A stretch of DNA of 64,000 bases from NCBI RefSeq assembly GCF_023006505.1, contig NZ_JALBGV010000009.1:62001-126000 (forward strand). Reading direction: 5' to 3'. Below are positions 63,267 to 64,000 of this stretch, piece by piece. The notes beneath the pieces are model-generated. The model did not search any database. It was not told the origin of the DNA and worked only from the letters and a program-made list of their open reading frames with translations. This DNA is from Neorhizobium sp. SHOUNA12A. Lineage in GTDB: Bacteria > Pseudomonadota > Alphaproteobacteria > Rhizobiales > Rhizobiaceae. Position 1 is the stretch's first letter, and every line of letters begins with the position of its first letter. Both the position numbers and the translations under genes were made by a program.

Positions 63267-63902
63267 TTAGCGGCGGAACATCGGCGCGATCACCTCGACC
63301 ATGCGGGCGATGACGATGTCCGGATCATCGAGGTCGATGCCGTAATTGGTCAGCACTTCCGTACGTGACCGAGAGCGGGTGACCTGCGAGCGGATGCCGA
63401 GCGCACAATTGAGTCGCCAGCCGATATCGACGTCGTCGAGCCAAGGCGCTATCCGCTTCAGATGCGGGACGAAAGCCCGATGATGTTCGACGTTATCGAT
63501 GATGCGGCGGTAGTGCGGCGCGCGCTCCCGATGGGTCTTCGCCATCGAAGTGAAATGCGACAGGACCGGATAGCTGGAGGTGGGGTCGAGGCTCCAGCGG
63601 ATCGACGGGCCGACCAAAGCGGCGATGACTTCATCCAGATCGGGGGGATCGGGCGCCCGTCGGTCGACGGCTTTGCGGAGCAGGCTCAACCGTTCTGCAT
63701 TGAGCCGCCGATAGACACGCTCTGCGACCGCTGCGACCAGTTCTTCCTGCGAGCCGAAATGGTAGCTGATGGCGGAAGGGGTCGCATGTGCCTCGATGGC
63801 GATCCGCCGGGCGGTCAGATCCTCCAGAGCCTCGGCCTCGCAAAGCAGATGCTCGCAGGCATCCATGAGCCTCATGGCTGTGAGATTGGCGCGGCCGTGC
63901 AT
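63267..63902 (-). CDS. TetR-family transcriptional regulator
   Basis: This is a 211-aa regulator. The N-terminal helix-turn-helix (about residues 10-55) includes LTARRIAIEAHATPSAISYHFGSQEELV, and the helical C-terminal ligand domain has HFTSMAKTHRERAPHYR. It ends 95 nt before the metallophosphoesterase on the same strand and is its likely local regulator. ATG at 63902 follows GAGGGTGAG. No divergent gene is visible in the last 98 bases. Confidence 0.85.
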   Translation of the reverse strand: MHGRANLTAMRLMDACEHLLCEAEALEDLTARRIAIEAHATPSAISYHFGSQEELVAAVAERVYRRLNAERLSLLRKAVDRRAPDPPDLDEVIAALVGPSIRWSLDPTSSYPVLSHFTSMAKTHRERAPHYRRIIDNVEHHRAFVPHLKRIAPWLDDVDIGWRLNCALGIRSQVTRSRSRTEVLTNYGIDLDDPDIVIARMVEVIAPMFRR

Positions 63903-64000
63903 GAACTCACCCTCGATGAGGGCAGTCTAGGCAGATTCTGTGTAGGGCGGATGACAGTGCGGGAAAACGCCTAGGCCAAATCCGAGCGAGCCGTTTCCTT

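Overview
The window is high-GC alphaproteobacterial DNA, almost certainly from a Rhizobiaceae genome (Rhizobium/Agrobacterium group). The best evidence is a complete Agrobacterium-type uronate oxidation cluster (udh, gci, gli-like, kdgD), several CUT1 sugar ABC operons each with its own regulator, a YehZYXW-type osmolyte importer and a rhizobial-style intergenic palindromic repeat at 35011-35137. Genes are tightly packed, often with 1-4 nt overlaps. I saw no rRNA, tRNA, phage, IS element, CRISPR array or replication gene. It reads as a catabolic region of a chromosome or chromid.

Layout. (1) 97-8762: a ROK regulator, then an acid-sugar cluster: RraA-like protein and IlvD/Edd dehydratase on the minus strand; GntR regulator, DapA-like enzyme, enolase-superfamily dehydratase, SMP-30 lactonase and aldose 1-epimerase on the plus strand. 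Two copies of a palindromic operator lie in the divergent gap. (2) 8973-12824: osmF-yehYXW osmoprotectant importer, with a terminator after the binding-protein gene. (3) 12821-25454: a peptidoglycan (MurNAc) recycling locus: anmK, a cytosolic beta-lactamase-fold hydrolase, a peptide-type ABC importer, murQ, a BadF-type amino-sugar kinase, a MurA paralogue and a divergent RpiR/MurR regulator. The same palindrome sits at both promoters. (4) 25464-26114: PmtA-like methyltransferase. (5) 26209-39057: a De Ley-Doudoroff-like route: sugar ABC importer, SDR dehydrogenase, SMP-30 lactonase fused to an IclR regulator, enolase-family dehydratase, two tandem DgoK-family proteins and DgoA aldolase, followed by a second DapA-like/enolase pair. 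(6) 39124-47440: SGNH hydrolase, LacI regulator, FAD oxidoreductase, CUT1 importer and an unrecognised TIM-barrel-like protein. (7) 47515-48036: msrA. (8) 48096-57275: uronate oxidation to 2-oxoglutarate with a TRAP importer and a GntR/FadR regulator. (9) 57376-58347: HtrA-like protease without an evident signal peptide. (10) 58385-63902: TetR regulator, metallophosphoesterase, an ABC importer lacking its ATPase, and a tyrosine-phosphatase-family protein, possibly an uptake and dephosphorylation system.

Most modules have the same logic: a local one-component regulator, an importer with a high-affinity binding protein, and the enzymes that convert the imported compound to central intermediates. 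Candidate operators are visible next to the GntR, RpiR, IclR, LacI, FadR-type and TetR regulators. The most unusual items are the IclR-SMP30 fusion with an internal start, the MurA paralogue inside a MurNAc catabolic locus, the divergent second DgoK and the ATPase-less importer with two phosphatases. Bases 63903-64000 hold no gene I can support.
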